A stretch of 64,000 nucleotides of DNA, from positions 122,766,643 through 122,830,642 of the forward strand of contig NC_134096.1 in assembly GCF_000715075.1 (NCBI RefSeq), read 5' to 3'. The position numbers and the translations under genes are program-made. Below are positions 45,407 through 57,052 of the stretch, in pieces. The notes below the pieces were generated by a model. The model worked only from the letters and a program-made list of their open reading frames with translations. It was not told the origin of the DNA and searched no databases. Position 1 is the first letter of the stretch. The number at the start of each line of letters is the position of its first letter. The stretch comes from Nicotiana tabacum (lineage: Eukaryota; Streptophyta; Magnoliopsida; Solanales; Solanaceae).

Positions 45407-45807
45407 GTTATAGATCTATTAGCAAATAATAAATATTTTATTAGAAAAGAATAAATCCTTTTTGTTAATTCAAAGAAAGGTTTAATTTGTCCTCAGTTTA
45501 TACTCCTTATGTGAAATTGGATTTACAGTTATAAACTGTAAAATGGTAATAACCTAATAATTTTCATAGCTGCAAATATAAAAGATAGCGTTTATGAATA
45601 TTTTAGTTTACTGCAAATAGCTTATGCTATCCAAAAAGCATGACGTTGACATGGATACGGACAAATTAAATAATCTAATCAATATATATAGTACTAATCA
45701 TCTTAAGTAATAATTCAGAATGAATAATTAGATTAATTAAGAAATGCATTTGATCTAATTTCTTTCTTCTTCAATGCATCGAAATTTCTTGTTGTACTAA
45801 TCCTATA

Positions 45808-46578
45808 CAGTGTTTTAAAAGGCGTAGGCGTAAGGCGGAGCATTTTACCTATGCCTCAGCGGGGCGTAAGCCCCATAGGTATTTAATTTTTAATATTTTA
45901 TAAAATAATATAATGACAGTTAATATTTATAAACAGGTAAAATTGCATAAAAATTGAAGAAAACTATATATATGTGTGCTCCATCCCCACAAAAAACTAA
46001 TCAAAACAATCTATTATACGTTACTTACAAGCACAAGTAATTTGAGTCTAAAAGAATAAAGTTTTTTATATGGAGGAACAAAAAGGACAATTAACCTGCA
46101 ATTTGAACTTTGAATTTGCTGCTATGAAGAAAAATATAGTTCTCTTTGTATTTGTAAAAAAATTAAATATTCGTTACTTTTGGGAGATATTAGCAGACTA
46201 GCAGACAAGATAAAAAATTGAAAAAACCATAAATTAGGGCTTAAATCAATAAAAAAAAGGTCTTTACTTTTAAATTTAATACTTTTGAATTCCTTTTTAA
46301 ACCTTTTGAGTAATTACCAAACTGACTTTTGAGAATTTGGGTATTATATGAAGGACTAATTAAACAAATTTTATTTTAATTTGAAAAAATCTCTGGGGCT
46401 TACTCCTTACTAAAAAAACGCGCCCCGAACGTCCGGGCATACGCCCCGAACGCCCGGGCGTACGCCCCAAATTGCGGGGCGTACGCCTCTTGAGAATTTC
46501 GCCCCACACCATCGCCCCGGAGCATTTTTGGTACGCCTCTCCCCGGGGTTCGCCCCAGAAACGCCTTTTAAAACAGAG
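45808..46578. mobile_element. Non-autonomous hAT element, 771 bp
   Basis: The ends CAGTGTTTTAAAAGGCG and CGCCTTTTAAAACAGAG are inverted, with a perfect 8-bp duplication ATCCTATA at 45800-45807 and 46579-46586. Both subterminal zones are rich in GGCGTA/TACGCC motifs (strongest at 46420-46560), in contrast to an AT-rich middle. No coding sequence. Confidence 0.95.
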
Positions 46579-46892
46579 ATCCTATATGGACCACTCTTTT
46601 AAACTCAAAATCATTAAGATGACATAGTATGCTAGAATTGAGCTGACACTAGGCTTTGGCACTCCTGATAATCTAGAAAAACTATCCAATTAATAGATTA
46701 ATTTCCTTAGTTTCATTTTCAAGAGAAAAAAGATCCTCAAAATTGTCTGAATTTGCACCATCCGAAATGGCAAACTGTTGATTTTCTTTCCTTGTATGAA
46801 AAGTGAAAAGTTCTCAAAACGACATTAATTCATGTTTTCTTTTTTGAAACCTTTCCTTAAATACCTAGGGGCCAAATTGTTATACTAGATAA

Positions 46893-48294
46893 TCTATACT
46901 AATTTAAAAGTGGAAAACTCTAAATTAGAAAGTTGAAAGACTAAAATACCCTTTTAGTAATATACTTTTATATTTAATAAAAATAATAATTAAATAAAAC
47001 ACTAAATAATATTGGTAAAAGGTGCCATCCTTTTCTAAAGGATGCATCTTTCATAGAAAGGTGCGTTAGTTATTTTTCCACTCCTTATAAATATTAGATC
47101 ATTGTGTAATTTTCAGGACTTGAAACAATTCCAACGTCAAAAGAGTTTACGGCACTTGAGAGAAATTTCAACACTAGAAAATTTTAGCACTTGGAAAATT
47201 CCAGCAAAATGAACAAGTTGGGAACAACCATTTCTGTTCCAACCACTCTATAACACTTATGATGAACCGTTGTTAGTTAAAGCATTGAGGAGAATGGCCT
47301 TGTGTAGTTGTAATCGGAGACAAACGAATATAGCATTACATGTGATTGCTATCGGTCTTTCTATAAGTATTCAAGAAGCAAGAAGTCAGGAACTACCATC
47401 TTCAGTGTTTGCAGAATATGGACTTGAAAAACTTGCCCTCGCTAAAGCTCGGCTGAAAAAAATTAACACTGAAATTTGTCCATTTTTTTTTCGGTCGAAG
47501 AGACTCACTCAAAGCAAGATGTGTTTCGAACCAATATATAGTTATTTAAGCAGAAGAATTACCATTTAATTGCAAATTATTTTATAAACGTATTAATTTA
47601 TTTTGCAAGGTAAATATTACTTATTCAATAAACTTTTATTAAGTAACCTAGATTATTCTGTTGGTGTAAAGTTGTGTGGTTAAATTTTTATTTTAACCTT
47701 CCAATACTATTTAAAACAATACATGCAATTCAATTTTTTTCCCTCATAAATTTACCAAGATATGTCTGGGTGGTGTTGTATTCCAAAAAGGTGCAATGAA
47801 AGGGCTTGAACCTTATCTCAGATATAATACAACATATAACCCCAAAAAAATATATAATACAACATTGTGATTCCATCACCCAAAACAACAGAAGGAGGTA
47901 TAAAATGTTATATGTCCTCCTTCCTGATAAGCATATATATATACAACTTCAACTAACAAAAAAATATGCAGCCTTATCAATAAATGTGTGATGTTTTAAT
48001 CCATGAGTGATAGATATTACTTTCAATATATTGATCATAAGATAATTATATATTTTTAATTTTTAAAATAGATATATTAAAAAAAATAATTTACAATATA
48101 TTTTTAATTTTTTTTTTATATTTGTTAATGCAACTATAACCGGTGAAATTTTAGATTTACCGCCCGTGTTGTCATAATTGTGATATTCCTCATATTAAAA
48201 ATACAGCTCTATCTTCTTAGAGCTATGAATTAAGGCTTGTAATATTAAACCTAGCATTTTCAGGTTTACTAAAAGAAGTAAATACTATATGTAG
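46893..48294. other. Left arm of the candidate Helitron, with an unassigned reading frame
   Basis: A frame of 99 codons at 47270-47569 contains MALCSCNRRQTNIALHVIAI and a lysine-rich C-terminus. It lacks an obvious start at its head and I do not recognise it. The rest is AT-rich. A captured or decayed gene piece is possible. Confidence 0.35.
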
Positions 48295-48299
48295 AAGGG

Positions 48300-48889
48300 T
48301 GTATTGGTAAAAATAAATATTACACGTAGAATTAAATATGTGGCTGATATGGCAAGGCACGTGGATCACTAAAAAATGATAGCTGGAGAGATGCATTAAA
48401 AGAGACACGAGTCATAACAGATACGAGCAAATCACCCACGAGATGAAAGGATATGGTCGCTCGAGTCTAAGTAGTTAAATGAAGAGGCACCGGCGGAATG
48501 AATCAAGACAGTAAAGAGGGAAGATTCATGAATCGTCAATTAATGAGCGTGAATGATCACAAACGTTACGAAATTTTCATGAACAGTTACGATTACCAAT
48601 TATAACATCTCATTAATATCATTAATGTTCATAACGATTCGGTCATAAAAGGAAAAAGACGTTGTACTTATAGACTCCTATATAAGGGAAAGAAATATCA
48701 TTTGTACAGACACGTTCTGATTATTATTGGAATATAATTACTTTCTTGTGCTTTCTATTGATTATTTTGTCATTTCTTATTCTAATTTCCTTTCTTATTT
48801 CTGAGAGAATATTGAATTTCTTGATTATCAGTAACCCGAGTACTTCTAAAAATAGGCTTTGACTCAGAATCTAATTCTTTGGTTAAACA
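48300..48889 (+). repeat. 5' LTR of the Tat-lineage element
   Basis: It is 590 bp, from TGTATTGG to TTAAACA, with a TATATAAG promoter box at about 48679-48686. It aligns throughout with 60114-60704. Confidence 0.96.
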
Positions 48890-48890
48890 A

Positions 48891-48908
48891 ATTGTTCTGT
48901 TACCGGGA
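48891..48908 (+). other. Degenerate primer-binding site, tRNA-Asp-like
   Basis: TTGTTCTGTTACCGGGAA lies one base after the LTR. It matches about 12 of 18 positions of the complement to the 3' end of plant tRNA-Asp, the primer used by Athila/Tat elements as I remember it. Confidence 0.5.
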
Positions 48909-48987
48909 ATCTGATAATCTTCTCTTACTTTCCAAATCACTCTCTCTCAACTAAATCATATCGAATGTCAATGACAACAACCAACAG

Positions 48988-50190
48988 GTGGAAGAAACTC
49001 CAGTTCCGTCACCTCAAGGAACCCCACGCAATTCAAGAGAAGTATCACCAAAAAGATCCACTACTCGTAATAATGGACAACATGGAAATGAACAAACTGT
49101 CGAGCAGGATGCTGTGAAGCAGTTAATTGCTCAGTACGTGAATGATGCTCTCCAGGCTTTCGTGAGGGGACTACCAGCTGTGCCACCCACACCTCCACAA
49201 AATAATACTACAACTGTAGAAATTCTACGATCAGGGTTGGCTAATTCTGGAAGCGGAGGAACTCCCAACGAGTCACGTGATGGGAGACCAGGTACGCCTA
49301 ATAATTCTGATTTACAAACTTTAATACTAACCTTGCAGAAACAGGTAAAAGAACAAAACGACCGTATTGAGCAAATACCCGGCGTACCACATGTGATCAA
49401 AGGAGTTGATTTCGATAAATATTCACAACCACCATGGAAACCAAGCGCAACTCCATTACCAATTCCCAAAAAGTTCAAAATGCCTGACATCCCGAAATAC
49501 GATAGAACAACCGATCCATGTGACCACATTACTGCATTCACCACGGGAGTAAAAGGCAATGATTTAACCAAGCAGGAGATTGAATTTGTGCTGGTCAAAA
49601 CGTTTGGGGAAACACTTACTAAAGAAGTGTTAACATGATACTCTTTTTTACCTGAAAATTCTATTGACTCTTTTGTTGAGCTTGCGGATCTATTTATAAA
49701 AGCACACTCGGGTGCACAAAAAGTTGAAAAGAGAATGGAGGATATATTCAAAGTAAAGCTAGGAGATACAGAATTGCTTCGAGAATTCGTAGACAGATTC
49801 CAACGTGAAAGAATATTGCTACCAAGAGTACCTGACAATTGGACAGCCTGGCATTTGCAAGCAATTTAAACGAGAAAAGTTCAGAAGCTACGAGGAGGCT
49901 TAAAGAGAGCCTACGAGAATTCTCTGTCATGACATGGAATGATGTCTATAAGGTACAGTACCAAATTACGGATCGAAGAAGATATCGTAGCTCAGTCAAA
50001 GGTTGAAGAAAAAATAGGTTCGAGGCGGTCAGAATCTGAGAAGAGGTCCGGTAAGAATAGGTACAAGCCTTATATAGGACCTTCGGGTTGAGAAGCTCGT
50101 TCCAAATTCGGAAACGTCCGGGCTGATCACAGGTTCGCAAATAGAGATTCAGGTTCGTCATCGCTGAGATTCAGAAAAGATCGAGGTGAA
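48988..50190 (+). pseudogene. gag: Gag of the Tat-lineage element (decayed)
   Basis: The first frame, 48988-49638, gives a proline/serine-rich N-terminus, then PIPKKFKMPDIPKYDRTTDP and DHITAFTTGVKGNDL, the start of the retrotransposon gag domain. A TGA at 49635 replaces a conserved tryptophan codon. The domain continues in the same frame (SIDSFVELADLFIKAHSG, VKLGDTELLREFVDRFQRER) to about 49866, where a frame shift follows. No good ATG precedes the frame; the natural start is probably upstream of 48988 and damaged. Confidence 0.88.
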
Positions 50191-50238
50191 CGTAACAGAG
50201 ATGCTAATACAAACACAAGGATTGGGGACTACAATTTT

Positions 50239-51498
50239 AACGTGAGTACCTCCGAGTTGGTCACTTTTTTAAGAAGCATGGGGGATAAGGAACGATGGCC
50301 TAAAGAGATGAGATCAAATCCAAATAAAAGAAACCCAGACTTTTGGTGCGAGTTCCATAATGACCACGGCTATAGAACATCAGACTGCAGATTATTACAA
50401 GATGAGGTGGAACGTTTATTGAAGCAGGGCTATCTGACGGAATTGTTCAGCGAGAAAGGCAAACAAGCTTACATGAAAAATAGTCAAGAGCCTCCAAAAC
50501 CTCCGTCTCCAAAGAGAACAGTAAATATGATAAACGACGGAGAAGAAGTCAACAGCGTAATCTATACAGCTGCGAGGAAAACAACAAAGTTCACAATAAC
50601 CCATGGGAAGCGAACTCGCCAAACTCTGGAAGAAGGCAACATAACCTTTGATGATGCAGATGTCGATGGATTAATGATTCCTCATAACGATGCGGTGGTA
50701 ATATCTTTACTTATACATGATACTAATGTAAAACGAGTTTTGATTGACCCAGGTAGCTTTGTGAATATCATTCTATTACGAGTGGTGAACGCAATGTTGA
50801 TGGGCGATAGTGTAGTTCCAAAAGCACGTTCCTTATCTGGGTTTGATAACTAAACCATTATTACAAAGGGCGAGATTGAACTAAGCACATACGCAGAAGG
50901 GGTCATCAAAGAAACAAAACTTCAAGTGATAGACACGGATATGGCCTATAATGTGATTCTTGGGAGGCCATGGATTCATGATATGGATATTGTGCCATCC
51001 ACATTACATCAGGTTATCAAATTCCCTTCAAAATGGGGAGTTTAACAGATTCGAGAAGATCAACAAACTTCAAGGAGCATCAATTCGGTGATACAACCAA
51101 GTCAAAAAGATATGAGTGCAAGTCAAAAAGATGCGGGTGCAAGTGAGAAAGATGCGGTAAACCAAATTTCAACAGAAATTATATCAAAACAAACAGACGT
51201 GGACTCCAGACCAGATGTAATTCAAGAGCCAGAGGAGAACGAAAATATTAAAATAACGATTAAGGAGCTTGAAGTTGTTCCACTATTCGAACAATGGCCA
51301 GAACGAAAAATTCATATTGGAGCAAGGTTAAACCCAGATAGGAGAGATAAGTTAATTGAATATTTAAAAGCTAACACGAATTATTTTTCATGGTCCCATT
51401 CAGATATGACAGGTATACCTCCGGAGGTGATGACTCATAAATTAAATGAAGATCCATCATTCATACCTGTCAAACAAAAGAAGAGGAAGCAAGGATAA
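50239..51498 (+). pseudogene. pol: Zinc knuckle and protease region of the Tat-lineage element (decayed)
   Basis: The cysteine/histidine motif CEFHNDHGYRTSDC at about 50347-50388 is the Tat-type knuckle. The aspartic protease site is at about 50736-50775 as VLIDPGS, in the D-x-G form. A TAA at 50851 and a further stop near 51043 interrupt it; the sequence between them still reads as protease (AYNVILGRPWIHDMD). From 51088 a linker leads to EQWPERKIHIGARLNPDRR and SWSHSDMTGIPPEVM, which precede the reverse transcriptase. Confidence 0.88.
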
Positions 51499-51509
51499 TT
51501 CAAATTCAA

Positions 51510-52760
51510 GTGATCGATGAAGAGGTACAGAAACTCTTAAAGATCGATTCAATACGCGAGGTAAAATATCCTAATTGGTTAGCTAATACTGTGGTAGTTC
51601 CGAAAAAGAACGGTAAATGGAGAGTTTGTGTGGATTACACTGACTTAAATAAAGCATGCCCGGAAGATTCATTATCTTTACCGCATATAGATCAATTGAT
51701 TGATGCTACCGCAGGCCACGAATTATTAAGCTTTCTAGATGCGTATTTTGGTTATAATCAAATAAAAATGGACCCCTTAGAAGAAGAAAAAACTTCATTT
51801 ATTACAAACAGGGGGACTTATTTTTACAAAATCATGCCTTTTGGCTTGAAAAATATTGGAGCTACATATCAGAGGTTGTGACCAAGATGTTCCAAGAACA
51901 CCTGGGGGAAGATGATGGAAGTGTACATTGATGATATGTTGGTTAAATCTACACAAGCGGAAGATCATTTTCAACATCTTTCAACGACCTTCGAGATCCT
52001 CCACAGATATAATATGAAACTGAACCTAGAAAAGTGCGCTTTTGGCATAGCTTCAGGTAAGTTTCTAGGCTTTCTCGTATCTAATAGAGGACTTGAAGTA
52101 AATCCTGCACAGATTAAAGCTATTAAAGAAATACCTGATATACTCACAAGCAAAAAAGAGGTACAAAGATTGACATGTAGGATTGCAGCTTTGGGAAGAT
52201 TCATTTCAAGATCTTCAGAGAAAAACATTAAATTCTTTTCAGTATTGAAGAAGCAAAATCAGTTTGAATGGACTGAGGAATACCGACAAGCCCTCAGAGA
52301 TTTGAAGGCATACTTAACAAATCCTCCCCTATTGTCTAAACCAAGGATGAAGAAAGACTATTTGTATATCTTGCAGTTACAGAAGTAGCTATAAGTGCAG
52401 TTTTAGTAAGGGAGGACAAAAGTAAATAATCTTTTATTTATTATGTTAGTAAATCTTTATTAGATGCTGAAACTAGATATCCTCATCTAGAGAAACTAGC
52501 TTTAGCATTAGTCATGGCAGCTAGGAAATTGAGACCATATTTTCAATGACATCCTATCTCCGTAATAACTGCATATCCATTAAGGAATATTTTGCATAAA
52601 CAAGAATTGTCATGCAGACTAGCCAAGTGGGAAATAGTTAGTGAATATGACATTATTTATAAACCTAGAACAACAATAAAGTCTAAAGTTTTAGCAGATT
52701 TCGTCGCAGATTTTAATACAAAAATAATTCCTGAAGTAGAAAAGGAATTACAAATTTTTA
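51510..52760 (+). pseudogene. pol: Reverse transcriptase and first RNase H of the Tat-lineage element (decayed)
   Basis: Reverse transcriptase runs from NWLANTVVVPKKNGKWRVCV at about 51574, through DYTDLNKACP, to MPFGLKNIGATYQRL. There a frame shift near 51880 leads into the frame from 51912 with the catalytic Y-I-D-D at about 51924-51935. The normal Gypsy RNase H follows from about 52340, interrupted by stops near 52386, 52428 and 52548, with LLDAETRYPHLEKLALALV and KVLADFVADF still readable. Confidence 0.92.
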
Positions 52761-53225
52761 CTGGAGCTAATCCAAGTACGTGGACTTTATTTACTGATGG
52801 CTCTTCAAATGTCAAAGGATCCGGTTTAGGTATTGTCTTAATCCCACCCTCAGGTGAAAGTATAAGAGAAGCAGTTAAATGTTACCATATTACTAACAAT
52901 GAAGCAGAGTATGAAGCTGTAATTGCAGGTTTGGAACTAGCACGAGAACTCTCCATAGAGCAAATCATGATTAAAAGTGACTCTCAACTGGTAGTAAATT
53001 GGATGCAGGGGACTTACACTGCTAGAGAGGCACGAATACAACAATACTTGAAAAAGGCACGAGAACTGGTCAGGCAATTCCAATCATGGAAGATCGTGCA
53101 AATACCCAGGGAAGAAAATGCAGAAGCAGACGCGTTGGCTAACCTTGCTTCAGTTACAGAAGTAACGAGTGAAGAAAATGCTATTGTAATACATTTATTT
53201 CATTCAGCACTTGACCAGGATAAAT
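52761..53225 (+). pseudogene. pol: Second, archaeal-type RNase H of the Tat-lineage element
   Basis: The frame is open. The four expected carboxylates can be seen in TLFTDGSSNVKG, NNEAEYEAVIAGLELA, IMIKSDSQLVVNWM and ENAEADALANLAS, so the domain itself may be intact. A second RNase H of this kind beside the ordinary one is the signature of the Tat lineage and is thought to have been acquired from a plant gene. Confidence 0.9.
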
Positions 53226-54479
53226 ATGAGGTAAGTTTTAATAATTTAACATGGGATTGGAGAAACGAGATTATTAATTTTTTGCAGTACGGGATCGTAC
53301 CTGAAGGCAATAAAGAATCCCAAGTGCTTCGACGAAAAGCTGCTCGATACTGCCTAATGCGAGATAATTTATATCGAAAAATATTTGGCAGTCCTTTAGC
53401 AAGGTGCCTTGGACACAATCAAACGGAGTACGTGATGAGGGAAGTACATGAAGGACATTGCGGAAATCACGCAGGTGAAAGATCTTTAGTTAAAACACTA
53501 ATCAGGGCAGGATTCTACTGGCCTAAAATGGAAGAAGATGCGGAAAATTTTGTAGCCAAATGTAATAAGTGTCAATGATATGCCAACAATATGCATCGAC
53601 TTGCAGAGTTATTTCCCCGTGGCCATTTATGAAATGGGGAATGGATATAGTAGGGACTTTACCACAAGCTAAAGGAAAGGTACGGTTCTTATTAATGTTA
53701 ACATATTACTTTTCAAAATATGTAAAGGGAGGAGCTTTCAAACAGGTACGAGAAAAGGAGGTGAAAGACTTCATTTGGTGAAACATTATATGCCGATTTG
53801 GAGTTCCAAAAGAAATCATATGTGATAATTGCCCACAATTTATAGGCTCAAAAATTACGGAGTTCTTTCAAAGTTGGCAAATCAAATGAATAACCTCTTC
53901 ACCTTACCATCCCGTGGCAAATGGACAAGCTGAGTCAACAAATAAGATTATCATCAATAATTTGAAGAAGAGACTAGAAAAATCAAAAGAGAATTGTCCT
54001 GAAGAATTCCAGGAGTGTTATGGGCTTATAGCTACACAACAAAAGCAGCCACGGGAGAAACTCTATTTTCGCTTGTGTACGGTTCGGAAGCTTTAATCCC
54101 AGTTGAAATAGGAGAACCAAGCATGAGATTCACATTGGCAACGGAAGAGTCTAACGATGAGGAATTAAGAATAAACTTGGACTTACTCAAACAAAGAAGA
54201 GAAGCAGCTTTAATACGGATAGCAGCACAAAAGCAAATCATAGAACGATACTATAACAGAAAGGCTCACCTCAGGTACTTCAAAATTGGGGACTTCGCTC
54301 TTAAAAAGGTTTTTCAATCAATAAAAATAACCGGAGTAGGAAAGTTAAGTCCAAATTGGGAAGGACCCTATAAAGTTCGAGGTATCGCTGGAAAAGGTGC
54401 CTACGAGTTAGAAACCATGGATGGCAAGGTTTTACCCTCGAGTTGGAATGTTGTTCATTTAAAGAAATACTATTTCTGA
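53226..54479 (+). pseudogene. pol: Integrase of the Tat-lineage element (decayed)
   Basis: The H-H-C-C zinc finger (HEGHCGNHAGERS and CNKCQ) lies at 53449-53575 and is followed directly by TGA at 53576. The catalytic core follows: MDIVGTLPQ near 53641, CDNCPQF near 53821 (glycine of the usual D-N-G changed to cysteine), and NGQAESTNK near 53917 with the glutamate. Stops near 53779 and 53887 and a frame shift near 54015 break it. The C-terminal part from 54015 to the TGA at 54477 is open, with EGPYKVRGIAGKGAYEL, the GPF/Y-type module. Confidence 0.9.
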
Positions 54480-55493
<1,014 letters not shown>

Positions 55494-56914
55494 GTTTTAT
55501 ACAGAACTACAAAACAGATCAGGGGTAAAACTTTCCAAATCATTACCAAACCCCAAAATGGACTAGGGGTAAACTTCTACCTATAAAAAACACAAAACAA
55601 TACTTCAAACTTTTCAATCAAACTTTCACTGTGGGGAAGAATCTGAACCAGTATTATCAGAAGGATTCAAGATGGCATCATCAGCAGCAGAGGGAATGAC
55701 TTGAGTAGAGGAGGGTTGAACAATAGCTTCACTAGGAGTAAATTCATCACCCTCGGGAATGCCGACCTCAGGTAAAGAAAAGCTTTGACTCTGCTCAGTT
55801 TTCTCAATAGTTTCTTTAGTTTTTGCAATTTCAGAAGCTAAGTCAAAACCTTCCTGGCTTACCTCCATTAAAGTTTCGAGGCGCGTGTTCAAGAAAGCCT
55901 AACTAACGTCAACAATAGCCTTGTCTTCAAGGGCTTCATAATCCCTCTCCCACTGCTCAATCTCAGTTCTTAGCTCCTCCTTCTCATTTAAAGCAGCATC
56001 ATAAGAAGCCTGTAAGGGGGCAAGAGACCTCTCTAAGAACTGAACTTGGTTAGAAGACGCACAGAGATCTTCTTGAGTTTGGGTGAGCGTTTGAACAAGC
56101 TCCCAGGCATAATTTTCTTTTTGGTTCAGCAGTTCCTTCAAACCCTTAATTTCTTCAGTGGCTTTGGAAAGCTGCTCAGCAAATGAAGACTCGAGAAGTT
56201 CTTTATCTTTGCCCGCTTGACTGGATGAGGCTTTCTCAACTGCCACTCTGCTGCCATTACCTTCACCTGCTGCTCCAAGGTACATTTTTCTTCCTCTAAG
56301 ACTTCTTTCTCAAGTTGAAGACCTTCGAATTGTTCCTTCCAGTTGTCCGCTTCGGTGCGATAGTAGTTCATTAACTGCTCAATATGGACGATCCTCTTCA
56401 TCATCTCCGTTCCAATTAGGTTGATCTACACAATGAAAAGGAAAATGTGATTATCAAATATAGATGAAAAGGAAATCACATGCAAAATAAAAAGTTAAGG
56501 CTTATACCTTAAAAGATGAATGTACAATATCATTCATCCACGTTAAAGAACTGTGGCTTTCCAATTTGGACTTCTCAACTGGGCCAATCAATGGTTTCAG
56601 CCATACATCAGCTTGGCCAGATTTATTTAGAAGATTACCATCCTCAGGAACCTCGATGGTTACTCTTTTCATTACCCTAATGTTACTGGAAGAACCAACT
56701 TCAACATGAGAAGTTGTAACAATAGGGGCAGTTGAGAGAGTCAAAATAGCCACGGGGCGAAGCAGTGGTAGTAGCAACAGGTGCGGGGAACTGAGGATCA
56801 ACTATAACAGATACAGAAAAAGAGGCAAGAGGCGTTTCCTCAGAAACAAAGCCAAAGTCTTCATTAGAATCACGGGGTGCGGTAGGCATCTCTTCATCAG
56901 AGCTCACTAAATCA
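55494..56914 (-). repeat. Tandem duplication, distal unit, holding the last two exons of the antisense gene a second time
   Basis: About 1.42 kb parallels 56931-58345 in the same orientation, starting at TTTTATACA followed by CAGGGGTAAAACTTTCC. It contains a second copy of the end of exon 3 (56907-56514) and of exon 4 (about 56426-55626). Its exon-4 copy has a frame break near 56220-56285 and a stop at about 55899, while the proximal copy is open. Confidence 0.9.
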
Positions 56915-57052
56915 CAAACCTTTTATACAAAACCACAAAACAGACCAGGGGTAAAACTTTCCAAATCATTACCAAACCCCAAAACGGACCAGGGGTAAAC
57001 TTCTACCAATAAAAAAAAACAAAACAACACTTCAAACTTTTCAATCAAACTT

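Noticed and set aside
49131..49838. 235-codon frame on the minus strand
   Set aside because: It is the shadow of gag; the sense strand carries the recognisable gag domain.
48988..54479. Endogenous pararetrovirus
   Set aside because: There are LTRs, a 5-bp target duplication and an integrase, and no movement protein; this is a Gypsy retrotransposon.
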